From: Lachnospiraceae bacterium
Lineage (GTDB): Bacteria > Bacillota > Clostridia > Lachnospirales > Lachnospiraceae
Reading direction: 5' to 3'
DNA length: 11,348 bases
NCBI GenBank assembly: GCA_003542935.1
Contig: DPJQ01000057.1
Span: 814 to 12,161 of the forward strand
Shown: positions 1 to 7,320 of the stretch, piece after piece
How positions within the stretch are numbered: position 1 is the stretch's first letter
Layout of the letters: every line of letters begins with the position of its first letter
The notes under the pieces: generated by a model
The model's input: the letters and a program-made list of their open reading frames with translations, nothing else
Database searches by the model: none
What the model was told of the DNA's origin: nothing
Translations under genes and position numbers: made by a program

Positions 1-110
1 TTTCTTAAATAATAATCCCCAAAGTTTATAACCGGAGTCCGGATTCGATGATAAGGCCGGCAAAGCAGCCCGGGAAGAGCAGGCCGTGGAAGGTGAGGTA
101 CAATTCCGCG

Positions 111-139
111 TTGAATCCTGAGGCCATTTCGCTTATAAT
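111..139 (+). promoter_or_regulatory. Sigma-A-type promoter for the 253-1221 gene
   Basis: A -35 box TTGAAT (111-116) is separated by exactly 17 bases from a perfect -10 box TATAAT (134-139). Transcription would start near 146, leaving a leader of about 105 bases. No other start signal of this quality is seen before the gene at 253. The call rests on sequence match only. Confidence 0.75.
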
Positions 140-199
140 GGTTAAAGTGAAAAATATCTTTATGATCATAGAAAGAGCGAATTACGGCACAACTGAAAA

Positions 200-217
200 G
201 ATCCGCCGTTGCGGATC
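200..217 (+). promoter_or_regulatory. Leader hairpin upstream of the 253-1221 gene
   Basis: GATCCGC (200-206) and GCGGATC (211-217) form a perfect 7-bp stem with a CGTT loop. On the plus strand no T-run follows, so it is not a plus-strand terminator. On the minus strand the hairpin is followed by a short TTTT, so a weak terminator for minus-strand transcripts is an alternative. It lies about 20 bases before the ribosome binding site and does not cover it. Confidence 0.4.
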
Positions 218-252
218 AAGGAAATGAGTGAGAGCAGACAGGAGGTAACGCT

Positions 253-1221
253 ATGAAATGCACCTGCGCTTATTCCTGGGGAGCCCAGGCGATCACGCCC
301 TGGTACGAGAAGATCTCTCAGGCCCGGATGGAACAGATTAAAATGAAGTTTGCATTAAAGAAACCGATGAACGAGGAAGGGTTTGCACTTCCGGAGCGCA
401 CAGCGGAGAATACCCCCACGGGTGCTCCTTCGGAAAAGCCTCCGGCGGTGATCAGCCTGGGTTCTGTGGCGGAGTATTATACGGGCTATGCCAGGATTGA
501 CAATGCGATCGTTGATGCCCTCAAGGGCAGGGGCCAGGAACTTAAAGACAGTGTATACGATATCATCCGGAATGATCTCGTCCCGAACCATGTCCACGGC
601 CTCGAGGAAGAAGACCGGCTGGCGCTGATCAGCCTTGGCGTGGAGAAAGCGCAGTATCTCGCCGATCAGTTCATGGACGGCGGGACAAGGGCATCTTTCA
701 TGACGGCCATACGTTCCATCGCGAAAATCGGTGCGGCAGGGACGCGTGTCGGAAACTGTGAAATGAAATATAATGTAAAGAATGTCATCGGTTTTGACGG
801 AACCGGCCATGTGATGGAGAATCAATCCGATGAGTTCCTCTTTGCCATGGAGCGGCTGTCGCCCGGGGATTATGAGACATATAAGAAAATGTATGAGGCC
901 GGAGGCGACAGTGCCAGAGAGGCGTCCTTTTTTGCCCTGCGCTGGGCGATGGCCAATATCGACGCGGTGGCCGGGTACAAAACAACCTATAACAGGTACA
1001 AGGACGAACAGTATGCACAGCTCGATAAAGTGGAGCTGGATCAGACCTTTGCCGGGGCAGATACCTCCGGCAAGGTAAATTTCCTTGAATCTATCCGGGA
1101 GAAACTGCAGGAAAACCAGAGGCTGCAGATAAATTTTTTCCTTGAGCAGATTGCGAAAATGACGGAGGGTTCCGGCGGCTATCTGACGGCCCGGCAGAAG
1201 ATCGTGCGGGCGCGGGCATAA
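253..1221 (+). CDS. Hypothetical protein, 322 aa, function not recognised
   Basis: I do not recognise this protein. The start at 253 is well supported: AGGAGGT (240-246) sits six bases upstream of the ATG, and a good promoter lies at 111-139. There is no signal peptide, lipobox or convincing membrane segment, so it is probably cytoplasmic. Residues 1-25 hold two cysteines (CTC) and aromatic residues. Residues about 45-67 are a Pro/Ala/Thr-rich linker, and the rest looks mostly alpha-helical and charged. A central stretch at about 128-180 contains a glycine-rich GAAGTR segment. The C-terminal 60 residues are Gln/Glu/Lys-rich and may form a coiled coil. No catalytic motif is visible. It runs in the same direction as the regulator-like gene 54 bases downstream with no terminator between them, so the two may be co-transcribed. 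Confidence 0.75.
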   Translation: MKCTCAYSWGAQAITPWYEKISQARMEQIKMKFALKKPMNEEGFALPERTAENTPTGAPSEKPPAVISLGSVAEYYTGYARIDNAIVDALKGRGQELKDSVYDIIRNDLVPNHVHGLEEEDRLALISLGVEKAQYLADQFMDGGTRASFMTAIRSIAKIGAAGTRVGNCEMKYNVKNVIGFDGTGHVMENQSDEFLFAMERLSPGDYETYKKMYEAGGDSAREASFFALRWAMANIDAVAGYKTTYNRYKDEQYAQLDKVELDQTFAGADTSGKVNFLESIREKLQENQRLQINFFLEQIAKMTEGSGGYLTARQKIVRARA

Positions 1222-1275
1222 GCATAAAAACAGAATACAGGCGGTGAAAAGGGCGGCTACATTGTCTTTCGGGAT

Positions 1276-2154
1276 ATGGAGTGCGACCAGATTTTTGAGA
1301 TGGTGCAGTTTACTTTTGATTTTTACCAGGAATGGCAGGAAATGTTGATAGAGGCTGCAGATCAGATGGATTACCGGAAAATGATCGACCAGAGCTGGAC
1401 GGTGTTTCACAATCCCATCATGCTGCTGGACGCTTCCATCAACGTGCTGGCCATGAGCGGGCAGTACGGGGAGGACGATGTCAACTACGACTGGCAGTAT
1501 CTTTGCCGGCTGGGCCACAGCTCCGTGTCCGTGATGCAGTTTCTGATGGAGGAGGGCAAGCGGCATGGATACTACATGAACGGTTCTGCCCGGAGCTATA
1601 ATTTCAGCAATCCGGAAATCAATGGCCGCCAGCTCTCCGTCACGATCTATTATCACGGAAAGGCCTGCGGAAGGATGAATGTTGTGGAGAAGGACAGGGA
1701 ACTGAATCCCGGTGATGTCTTTGCGGCCAATTATCTGGTGAAGTATCTGTCTATCGTGTTGGGCAGGCTGAATGAGCAGAGCATCTCCGAACGGATACTG
1801 CTTCCCGGATTTACCAAGATGATGCTGAATCATACGGTGACAACTTCGGAGATCCGGGCATGGAAAGAGTATGTACGGTGGACAGAGGGCGATTGCATCC
1901 GGGTCTCCGTATTGAAATTTGCCGATCAGGATCCCGATATTCACGATATTGTCTCTATCTGCAATCTCTTGCAGTGTAATATCAGGCACTGTATAGCCGT
2001 TCAGGTGGAAAATACGATCGCCTTTTCTTTTAAAGAGTTTCCGGAGGAAGTGGGCGGCATATTCGGCGTAGTCCGGGATCTTATGGGGAGATTTGGTCTG
2101 AAAGCAGGAGTCAGCCTGCCCGGAGGGGGCAGTTCCTTTCTCTGGGGATATTGA
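1276..2154 (+). CDS. PucR/CdaR-like regulator, apparently truncated at both ends
   Basis: The 292-residue frame resembles the sensory middle of PucR/CdaR-type regulators common in Clostridia: a helical opening segment, a GAF-like region at about 35-165 (NPIMLLDASINVLAMSG, then YYHGKACGRMNV), and the start of a GGDEF-like domain from about 210. Full-length members are usually 400-550 residues and end in a helix-turn-helix, which is missing here. The frame stops right after GVSLPGGG. Another frame at 2135-2170 encodes PFSGDIDRFYQL, which looks like the expected continuation, so a frameshift is plausible. The ATG at 1276 has no ribosome binding site, and in-frame residues before it (GGYIVFRD) look coding back to a stop at 1225. 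The N-terminus may therefore also be lost. It is probably a decaying gene unable to bind DNA. Family assignment is by eye only. Confidence 0.55.
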   Translation: MECDQIFEMVQFTFDFYQEWQEMLIEAADQMDYRKMIDQSWTVFHNPIMLLDASINVLAMSGQYGEDDVNYDWQYLCRLGHSSVSVMQFLMEEGKRHGYYMNGSARSYNFSNPEINGRQLSVTIYYHGKACGRMNVVEKDRELNPGDVFAANYLVKYLSIVLGRLNEQSISERILLPGFTKMMLNHTVTTSEIRAWKEYVRWTEGDCIRVSVLKFADQDPDIHDIVSICNLLQCNIRHCIAVQVENTIAFSFKEFPEEVGGIFGVVRDLMGRFGLKAGVSLPGGGSSFLWGY

Positions 2155-2318
2155 TCGCTTTTATCAGCTATAAATTCTGTACCGGGCAGCTGCGGATGCT
2201 GCTGGCGTTTGCTGCGGCGGCTCTGGCCTTCACGGGCACGGGCCAGATTACGAAATATATCAACGACAATACCGTGGCCCATGCGCAGGGGCGCCGGGAG
2301 ACAGAGAAAGGGGAATGA
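2130..2318 (+). pseudogene. Short hydrophobic reading frame, possible gene remnant
   Basis: Overlapping the end of the regulator-like gene in another frame is an open stretch ending at TGA 2316-2318. Possible starts are TTG 2151 (56 codons) or ATG 2196 (41 codons). It encodes two hydrophobic stretches (FLSLGILIAFISY and MLLAFAAAALAFTG), then a polar tail ending in ETEKGE. Neither start has a clear ribosome binding site. It could be the tail of a small membrane protein fused here by deletion, or chance composition. I do not recognise a family. Confidence 0.25.
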
Positions 2319-2337
2319 CCCGGAGAGGGGGGATTAT

Positions 2338-2406
2338 ATGACAGACTACGAAAAGGAGAATCTGGAAGTCCCGCTTATGGCAGTGGTCAGGTACGGAAAA
2401 TATTAG
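2338..2406 (+). CDS. Possible 22-aa peptide
   Basis: ATG 2338 to TAG 2404-2406 encodes 22 residues beginning MTDYEKENLEVPLMAV. A strong purine-rich ribosome binding site (GGAGAGGGGGG, 2322-2332) is five bases upstream, better than those of several larger genes here. The ENLEVPLMAVVR wording recalls the front of short orphan peptides frequent in Lachnospiraceae, whose second half is absent here. That resemblance is from memory. It could be a real micropeptide, the truncated start of a longer gene, or chance. Confidence 0.3.
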   Translation: MTDYEKENLEVPLMAVVRYGKY

Positions 2407-2470
2407 AGACGGTGCGTGTAAAAAAGGAGCTGCCGGTTAACACCGATTTTCGACCCCTGTGGCATCGAAT

Positions 2471-2529
2471 AAAAACGTCCCCGGAGAAAGCAAGGATTTT
2501 GGCTTCCTGCTTTTCTCCGGGGATGTTTT
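2471..2529. terminator. Bidirectional rho-independent terminator
   Basis: The arms CCCCGGAGAAAGCAAGG (2479-2495) and CCTGCTTTTCTCCGGGG (2506-2522) pair almost perfectly around a short loop. The flanks AAAACGT and ATGTTTT extend the stem. On the minus strand the hairpin is followed by a five-T run, and on the plus strand by four T. It lies between the plus-strand genes to its left and the convergent PilZ gene and can serve both. Apart from this and the two scraps above, nothing else was seen between 2155 and 2595. Confidence 0.85.
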
Positions 2530-2595
2530 GCTTTCTCTACTTCCGTTTCGTTCTCCCGTGTTTTTGGGTGCACTTTTCAGAGTATGCTGCGAGCT

Positions 2596-2928
2596 CTATT
2601 TGTCATTAACAATCTGGTAAACCCCGATCCTGGAGGAATCCATCTCCGGCATCCCTACAAAGACGGCGCCATAGCCATAACCTTGATCCTTCAGGTCAAT
2701 CCTTACGATCCGCAGAAAGGCGTGGATGACTTCCTCGGTCCAGATGGTCAGGTATGTCTCATATACCTCGCCGATCTGCAAAGCTTCCTCACATTCAAAA
2801 CCGATACCTGATTTCGACAGGTCGGTGATATCGATGGTTACTTCCTTACTGCTATCGCCATCCAGCCTCTTTATGACGAGCCTGGAGGGCAGCTCGGTTC
2901 TCTTATCCAGTCTTCTTTCTTCCTGCAT
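2596..2928 (-). CDS. Stand-alone PilZ domain protein (cyclic-di-GMP receptor)
   Basis: The 110-residue protein is essentially one PilZ domain. Both hallmark cyclic-di-GMP binding motifs are present: RxxxR near the N-terminus (R6-L-D-K-R10) and DxSxxG (D36, S38, G41, followed by IGF). The remaining beta strands include the expected hydrophobic pattern up to the YGYGAVFVGM segment. There is no membrane segment or output domain, so it would act in the cytoplasm by binding a partner. A GAGAGG ribosome binding site lies about eight bases before the ATG, and a consensus-like promoter lies at 2999-3027. It is transcribed alone, divergent from the sugar-sensing operon and convergent with the genes to the left. 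No diguanylate cyclase, phosphodiesterase, flagellar or pilus gene is in the window, so its target cannot be told from context. Family call is secure from the motifs; the biological role is open. Confidence 0.9.
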   Translation of the reverse strand: MQEERRLDKRTELPSRLVIKRLDGDSSKEVTIDITDLSKSGIGFECEEALQIGEVYETYLTIWTEEVIHAFLRIVRIDLKDQGYGYGAVFVGMPEMDSSRIGVYQIVNDK

Positions 2929-2998
2929 AGCCTATACCTCTCTTTTTGCTTGGATCATAAATTTTACGGGACATCATATCCGCAATACCTATAAGAGC

Positions 2999-3027
2999 AT
3001 TATAATCCGTCTCGTTATAGAAGTCAA
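2999..3027 (-). promoter_or_regulatory. Sigma-A-type promoter for the PilZ gene
   Basis: Read on the minus strand, TTGACT (3027-3022) is followed after exactly 17 bases by a perfect TATAAT (3004-2999). Transcription would start near 2992, giving a leader of about 65 bases. Confidence 0.8.
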
Positions 3028-3070
3028 ATTGAATGAAAGAAAAGAGGGGAGGCGCCTGACTCTTGGGGGG

Positions 3071-3099
3071 ATGACAAATTTCTTTTAATAAAGTATACT
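3071..3099 (+). promoter_or_regulatory. Sigma-A-type promoter for the sensor operon
   Basis: ATGACA (3071-3076), a 17-base spacer and TATACT (3094-3099) make a good vegetative promoter reading into the anchored binding protein, kinase, regulator and XylF-like genes. The start would be near 3106. Its quality suggests constitutive basal expression of the sensing genes, as expected if they must be present before the sugar arrives. Confidence 0.75.
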
Positions 3100-3122
3100 A
3101 TTAATCACTGGTCGGATATTTC

Positions 3123-3142
3123 CCATGGACAAAGATCCATGG
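3123..3142 (+). promoter_or_regulatory. Inverted repeat in the leader of the sensor operon
   Basis: CCATGGA (3123-3129) and TCCATGG (3136-3142) form a perfect 7-bp stem with a six-base loop. It falls between the predicted transcription start and the ribosome binding site GGAAGGG (3144-3150). It buries the upstream in-frame ATG at 3139, which argues that translation begins at ATG 3160. It could also be a protein-binding palindrome. Confidence 0.4.
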
Positions 3143-3159
3143 CGGAAGGGAATACATAT

Positions 3160-4185
3160 ATGGGAAAAAAGGCGATGGGGATCCTGCTGGCTGTGATGTC
3201 CGTCCTTCTGGTGGTTTTGTTTGTGGCGTTGCGGAGATTCAGCGAGGGCGTCTATACGGGGTATCAGGAGACGTATGAAACCTATGACCAGCATTACGTG
3301 CTGATCACGGACGGCGAGGACAGCGATTTCTGGAATAAAGTATATGAGAGCGCTCTGGGCGAAGCCAGACAGGAAGGTGTTTACGTAGAGCGGTTCGGCG
3401 AAGGGCTGGCGGTGGATTACAGCCGCAACGAGTTGTTGAAAATGGCGATACAGGCATCCGTGGACGGGATCATTGTGCCGGGGGATGAGGACGAGGATAC
3501 CATAGCGCTGATCAATGAGGCCGTGGAAAAAGGGATTCCGGTGGTAACGGTGCTGCAGGACAGCACCGGCAGCCTGCGGAACTGTTTTGTGGGCAATAAC
3601 AACTATAATCTTGGGCAGGAGTATGGCCGGCAGATCCTGGAGCTTCTGCCGGAGGACGGGAAGAAGAGCAGGGTGATGGTGCTGGCGAATGAGAGCAGGG
3701 CGGACACGAGCCAGAATCTGACGATGCTGGGGATCCGGGAAACGCTGGAGCAGGAGCTGGGAAAGGATATCCCGGCCGTGGAGTCTCGGCCGGTGGACAA
3801 TACGGGAAATTTCAGTGCGGAGGAATCCATCCGGGATATTTTTCTGGATCCCGGGGAAATGCCGGATATCCTGGTCTGCCTCAACGAGGTCTACACCCGC
3901 TGCGCTTATCAGGCCGCCGTTGATTATAATCAGGTGGGAACGGTGCAGATCCTGGGCTATTACGATTCGGAAACAATTTTGAACGCGGTGGCGAAAAATA
4001 TTATTTATTCTACGATCACGCTGGACGCGGAGCAGATGGGGCGTCTCTGCGTCCAGGCCCTGGAGGAATACCGGCAGACCGGCTATACCAACAGCTATAT
4101 GGCCGTGGATACCCGTCTGATCACCATGGAGGAGGCTGCAAAGCTGTTGGAGAGCCGCCAAAGGGCCGAAACATCCGCCGGATGA
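3160..4185 (+). CDS. Membrane-anchored periplasmic-binding-protein sensor (XylFII-like role)
   Basis: This is a type 1 periplasmic-binding fold (LacI/ribose-binding class) of about 341 residues. It has one N-terminal membrane helix (about residues 5-24, GILLAVMSVLLVVLFVALRR) and no lipobox, so it stays tethered with the binding domain outside. Visible fold landmarks, numbered from 3160, are the first strand HYVLITDGEDSDFW at about 45-58, VDGIIVPGDEDED at 101-113, GIPVVTVLQDS at 125-135, DILVCLNEVY at 236-245, and ILGYYDS at 264-270. I prefer ATG 3160 because GGAAGGG precedes it; ATG 3139 would add seven residues but has no ribosome binding site and lies in a hairpin. The kinase gene follows after 34 bases. 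By analogy with XylFII of Clostridium it should sense an extracellular sugar and signal through the kinase. The XylF pocket motifs (ERW, YDR, VYKP) are absent, so the ligand need not be xylose. Confidence 0.85.
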   Translation: MGKKAMGILLAVMSVLLVVLFVALRRFSEGVYTGYQETYETYDQHYVLITDGEDSDFWNKVYESALGEARQEGVYVERFGEGLAVDYSRNELLKMAIQASVDGIIVPGDEDEDTIALINEAVEKGIPVVTVLQDSTGSLRNCFVGNNNYNLGQEYGRQILELLPEDGKKSRVMVLANESRADTSQNLTMLGIRETLEQELGKDIPAVESRPVDNTGNFSAEESIRDIFLDPGEMPDILVCLNEVYTRCAYQAAVDYNQVGTVQILGYYDSETILNAVAKNIIYSTITLDAEQMGRLCVQALEEYRQTGYTNSYMAVDTRLITMEEAAKLLESRQRAETSAG

Positions 4186-4219
4186 AAGGGGGCAGGCCCG
4201 GTCAGGGAAGGGGGAACGT

Positions 4220-5731
4220 ATGCGCATAAAAAGCCTGGTTGCGAAAAAGTGGAAATATATGACATTACAGCAGAAGCTGTCCCTTTTCTTTATGATTACA
4301 GCGATGGTCATTCTGGCGGTCAACCTGTATATGTATGCCGTGCTGAATGCCATGGCCGAGCGGGTGGAGGAGGTGTATGTCAGTAATGTCAGCCTCAATG
4401 ATCTGGCCCAGGCCCTGGATTATGTCCAGGACAGTATGGAGAGCTATCTGAATACCAAAAGTTCGGAGGCCATGGAAGCCTATTACCGCAGTGACCAACA
4501 GTACAGGCAGCTCCAGGAGCGGCTCAATGGCCAGGCAACGGCCAATGAGATCCTGCTGACGGAAAAAAATATTCGTAATCTCTCGGAAACGTATCTGGAA
4601 CTGGCCGCCTCGGTCATCCAGGCGAAACGGGGACGCAATGTGGAACGGTACGGCGCCCTCTACGAGGAGGCACGGCTGCTGTATGAGGAGATCCACACCT
4701 TTATCTACAGCCTGAATAATGAGCAGTTCAAGGATAATTCCCAAAATTACCAGGTGTTGATGGTCTCTCTGCGGAATATGGAAGTGACCAGCGTAGTCAT
4801 CCTGCTTTTGGTACAGCTGGTGAATGTGAGTCTGATCGTCGTGAGTACACGGGCTATCACCAAGCCCCTCCAGCGTCTGGCCGTCGTGGCCGACGAGGTG
4901 GCCGGGGGGAATTTTGAGGTGGAGCAGATTCCGGTACAGAGTATGGACGAAGTAGGGATCGTGACGGGAACGTTCAACCAGATGGTGGGGAATATCCGCG
5001 AGTATATCCGCCAGCTGCAGCAGACCATGGAGCGGGAGAACCGGCTCAAGGAGCGGGAGCTGATGATGCAGAGCCACTTAAAAGATGCCCAGCTCAAATA
5101 TCTGCAGGCCCAGATCAACCCCCATTTCCTGTTCAATACGCTGAATGCGGGCGCTCAGCTCGCCATGATGGAGGAGGCGGAGCGGACAGGGGAATTTCTG
5201 GAAAATGTGGCGGCTTTTTTCCGCTATAACGTGCGAAAGAATGATCAGGATGCCACCCTGGAGGAGGAGATCCGCCTGGTGGATAACTACATCTATATTC
5301 TGAATGTCCGTTTTTCCGGGGAGATCCTGTTTTCCCGGGAGATCGATGAGGAGGTGCTTACGGTGCGGGTACCCAGCATGATCCTGCAGCCTCTGGTGGA
5401 GAACGCGGTGAATTACGGGATCCGCAATATCGATCGGGAGGGCAGGATCGAGCTGTCCGTGTACCGGCAGAGAGGTGAAATCTGTATCAGCGTATGGGAT
5501 AACGGAGCGGGTATGGAGCCGGAGCGGATCCGTCAGGTACTGGCCGGAGAGGTGCGGGAAACGGATCCCGGCTCCAGCTCCAACGGCGTGGGTATGCATA
5601 ATGTGATGGAGCGGCTGCGGCTGTATTTCCATGACCGGGCGAAACTGGAGATCTTCAGCGAAGGGAAAGACCGTGGGACGGAGATATTGATCACGATTCT
5701 CGAAGAGGAGGAAAAGGAATGTACCGAATAA
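4220..5731 (+). CDS. LytS/YesM-type sensor histidine kinase
   Basis: The 503-residue kinase has a membrane helix at about 21-43, an external helical domain at 44-188, a second helix at about 189-210, a HAMP linker at 211-263 and a coiled coil into the catalytic part. The His_kinase (PF06580-type) motif QINPHFLFNTLN places the phosphorylated histidine at H302. The ATPase domain shows the N box PLVENAVNYGI (391-401), the G1 box DNGAGM (427-432) and the G2 box GVGMHN (456-461). All catalytic elements look intact. The start has a GGAAGGGGGAA ribosome binding site. The 3' end overlaps the response regulator by 13 bases, showing translational coupling. With the anchored binding protein before it, the layout matches XylFII-LytS, where the sugar-bound sensor contacts the external domain of the kinase. 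That interaction is inferred here from gene order. Confidence 0.93.
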   Translation: MRIKSLVAKKWKYMTLQQKLSLFFMITAMVILAVNLYMYAVLNAMAERVEEVYVSNVSLNDLAQALDYVQDSMESYLNTKSSEAMEAYYRSDQQYRQLQERLNGQATANEILLTEKNIRNLSETYLELAASVIQAKRGRNVERYGALYEEARLLYEEIHTFIYSLNNEQFKDNSQNYQVLMVSLRNMEVTSVVILLLVQLVNVSLIVVSTRAITKPLQRLAVVADEVAGGNFEVEQIPVQSMDEVGIVTGTFNQMVGNIREYIRQLQQTMERENRLKERELMMQSHLKDAQLKYLQAQINPHFLFNTLNAGAQLAMMEEAERTGEFLENVAAFFRYNVRKNDQDATLEEEIRLVDNYIYILNVRFSGEILFSREIDEEVLTVRVPSMILQPLVENAVNYGIRNIDREGRIELSVYRQRGEICISVWDNGAGMEPERIRQVLAGEVRETDPGSSSNGVGMHNVMERLRLYFHDRAKLEIFSEGKDRGTEILITILEEEEKECTE

Positions 5732-7320
5732 TATTGGCGGACGATGAGGGGATCGTGCTGGACTCCCTGAAAATGATCATAAACCGAAATTTTCCGGATC
5801 AGTGCCGGATAGAGACGGCCAAGACAGGGCGGGCGGTGATAGAGCTGGCCGAGAGTTTCCGGCCGGATCTTATATTTATGGATATTCAGATGCCGGGTAT
5901 CAACGGTATCGAGGCTATGCGGGAGATCAAGAAGAGCAATCCGGCCGTGATGTTTATCGTGCTGTCCGCCTACGATAAATTTGACTACGCCAGGGAGGCC
6001 ATCAATCTGGGGGTGCTGGAGTATATGAATAAGCCCTTCAGCGCCAAAACGATCACGGAGGTACTGGCCCGGGCGATGAAGGCCATTGATTCCAAACGCA
6101 AGAAGCGCAGCGATGACCTGAAGATCAAGGAGAAGATGGAGACGGTGGTCCCCATCATCGAGAACGGCTTTGTATACTCCATTATGTTTCAGGAGGGTTT
6201 TGATGAGGATGTGGAGAATTATAAACAGCTTCTGGGACTGGATGCGGATTACGGCTGTATGCTGGCGCTGACCATGGGGGATGAGCAGCAGGAAAACCGG
6301 ATGGTGAATGCGGTGGGAGCAGGTGTGCGCACACAGATGAGCTATGTACGGGTACGGGAGCTCCTAAAGGAGACCTGGGACTGCGTGGTAGGCTCCGTGA
6401 TCGCCAACCGGATCCCGGTATTCCTCCCCATGGAAAAGAAAAAGATGGCTTACGAGGAGCGCATCGGCATGATCGATGTGTGCCGGGAGCTGGCCCGGAG
6501 GCTGAAACGGCTGACGGATATTTCCTTCCGCATCGGTATCGGGTCGGTGCGGAAGCTGAGCGAGAGCATGGAATCTTATGAGGAGGCGTTAAAGGCCCTG
6601 GCCAATTCCACCGGGAGCGTGGCTCATGTAGACGACCTGCCGCTCCAGTGCCGGTACGATGAGGAGTATCCCATTGATCTGGAAAACGAGCTGTTTGACA
6701 GCCTGCGGGGCGGCAGCCAGGACGTATGTGAGCGGACGGCTGCCCGCTACTTTGACTGGATGCTGGAGAATTACGACGAGCAGAATATCAGCGTTCGGTT
6801 AAAGGTGCTGGAGTTTGTACTGTGGGCGGAGCATGAGGTGTATGTGAGCGGCGGCCTGACCTATCATTTCGAGGACAGGGCCGACTACCTGCCCCGGGTC
6901 TACAATGTCCAGAAAAACAGCGAGCTGCGGGAATGGTTTGTGTCAAAATTCGGTGCGGCCTGCAATGCCATGAGTACCAAAAAGGAGGCCCATGAGAACC
7001 GGCTGGTGGCTCGGGCCCAGGGCTATATCCGGGAGCATTATAATCGGGATCTGTCCCTGGACGAGGTGTCCCGTCAGCTGGACTTGAGCCCTTACTATTT
7101 CAGCAAGCTATTCAAAGAGGAGACCGGCAGCAATTTTGTGGAATATGTGACGAACTTAAGAATTTCCCGGGCCAAGGAGCTTCTGGCGGGGGACGACTGC
7201 AGCATCAAAGAGATCTGTGCCGAGGTGGGGTACAGCGACCCCAACTATTTCAGCCGGATATTTAAGAGGAACGCGGGCGGCATGACCCCCACGGAGTACA
7301 GGGAGAGGGAACGCGGATGA
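5719..7320 (+). CDS. YesN-type response regulator with AraC DNA-binding domain
   Basis: The 533-residue regulator starts with a receiver domain (about 3-125): acidic pair D8/D9, phosphoacceptor D55 in FMDIQMPG, S83 and K105 in NKPF. A middle region of about 300 residues follows. It includes FRIGIGSVRKLSESMESYEEALKAL (269-293, shown only in outline), a pattern also seen in GGDEF-like domains of PucR/CdaR regulators. The C-terminus is an AraC/XylS double helix-turn-helix (about 431-530), with SLDEVSRQLDLSPYYFSKLF and SIKEICAEVGYSDPNYFSRIF as the two recognition units. It overlaps the kinase gene by 13 bases and the next gene by 4 (ATGA). The ribosome binding site GAGGAGG lies inside the kinase gene. 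The natural target is the chvE promoter about 1.2 kb downstream, whose -35 region is weak and overlapped by repeats. Regulon membership is inferred. Confidence 0.93.
   Translation: MYRIILADDEGIVLDSLKMIINRNFPDQCRIETAKTGRAVIELAESFRPDLIFMDIQMPGINGIEAMREIKKSNPAVMFIVLSAYDKFDYAREAINLGVLEYMNKPFSAKTITEVLARAMKAIDSKRKKRSDDLKIKEKMETVVPIIENGFVYSIMFQEGFDEDVENYKQLLGLDADYGCMLALTMGDEQQENRMVNAVGAGVRTQMSYVRVRELLKETWDCVVGSVIANRIPVFLPMEKKKMAYEERIGMIDVCRELARRLKRLTDISFRIGIGSVRKLSESMESYEEALKALANSTGSVAHVDDLPLQCRYDEEYPIDLENELFDSLRGGSQDVCERTAARYFDWMLENYDEQNISVRLKVLEFVLWAEHEVYVSGGLTYHFEDRADYLPRVYNVQKNSELREWFVSKFGAACNAMSTKKEAHENRLVARAQGYIREHYNRDLSLDEVSRQLDLSPYYFSKLFKEETGSNFVEYVTNLRISRAKELLAGDDCSIKEICAEVGYSDPNYFSRIFKRNAGGMTPTEYRERERG

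Noticed and set aside
32..121. Short open stretch ending at TGA 119-121 (reads PESGFDDKAGKAAREEQ...)
   Set aside because: It has a stop at 29-31, no start codon or ribosome binding site, and its end overlaps the -35 box of the next promoter. It may be the tail of a decayed gene but cannot be supported.
355..1989. Long minus-strand open frame of 544 codons
   Set aside because: It lies opposite two plus-strand frames with better starts and family features. The composition (many His, Ile, Leu, Arg) is typical of the antisense of GC-rich-third-position coding sequence.
2412..2609. 65-codon plus-strand frame from GTG 2412
   Set aside because: It runs straight through the bidirectional terminator hairpin and into the end of the PilZ gene.
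3085..4398. Minus-strand open frame of 437 codons
   Set aside because: It is antisense to the anchored sensor and the start of the kinase, and its product has shadow-like composition.
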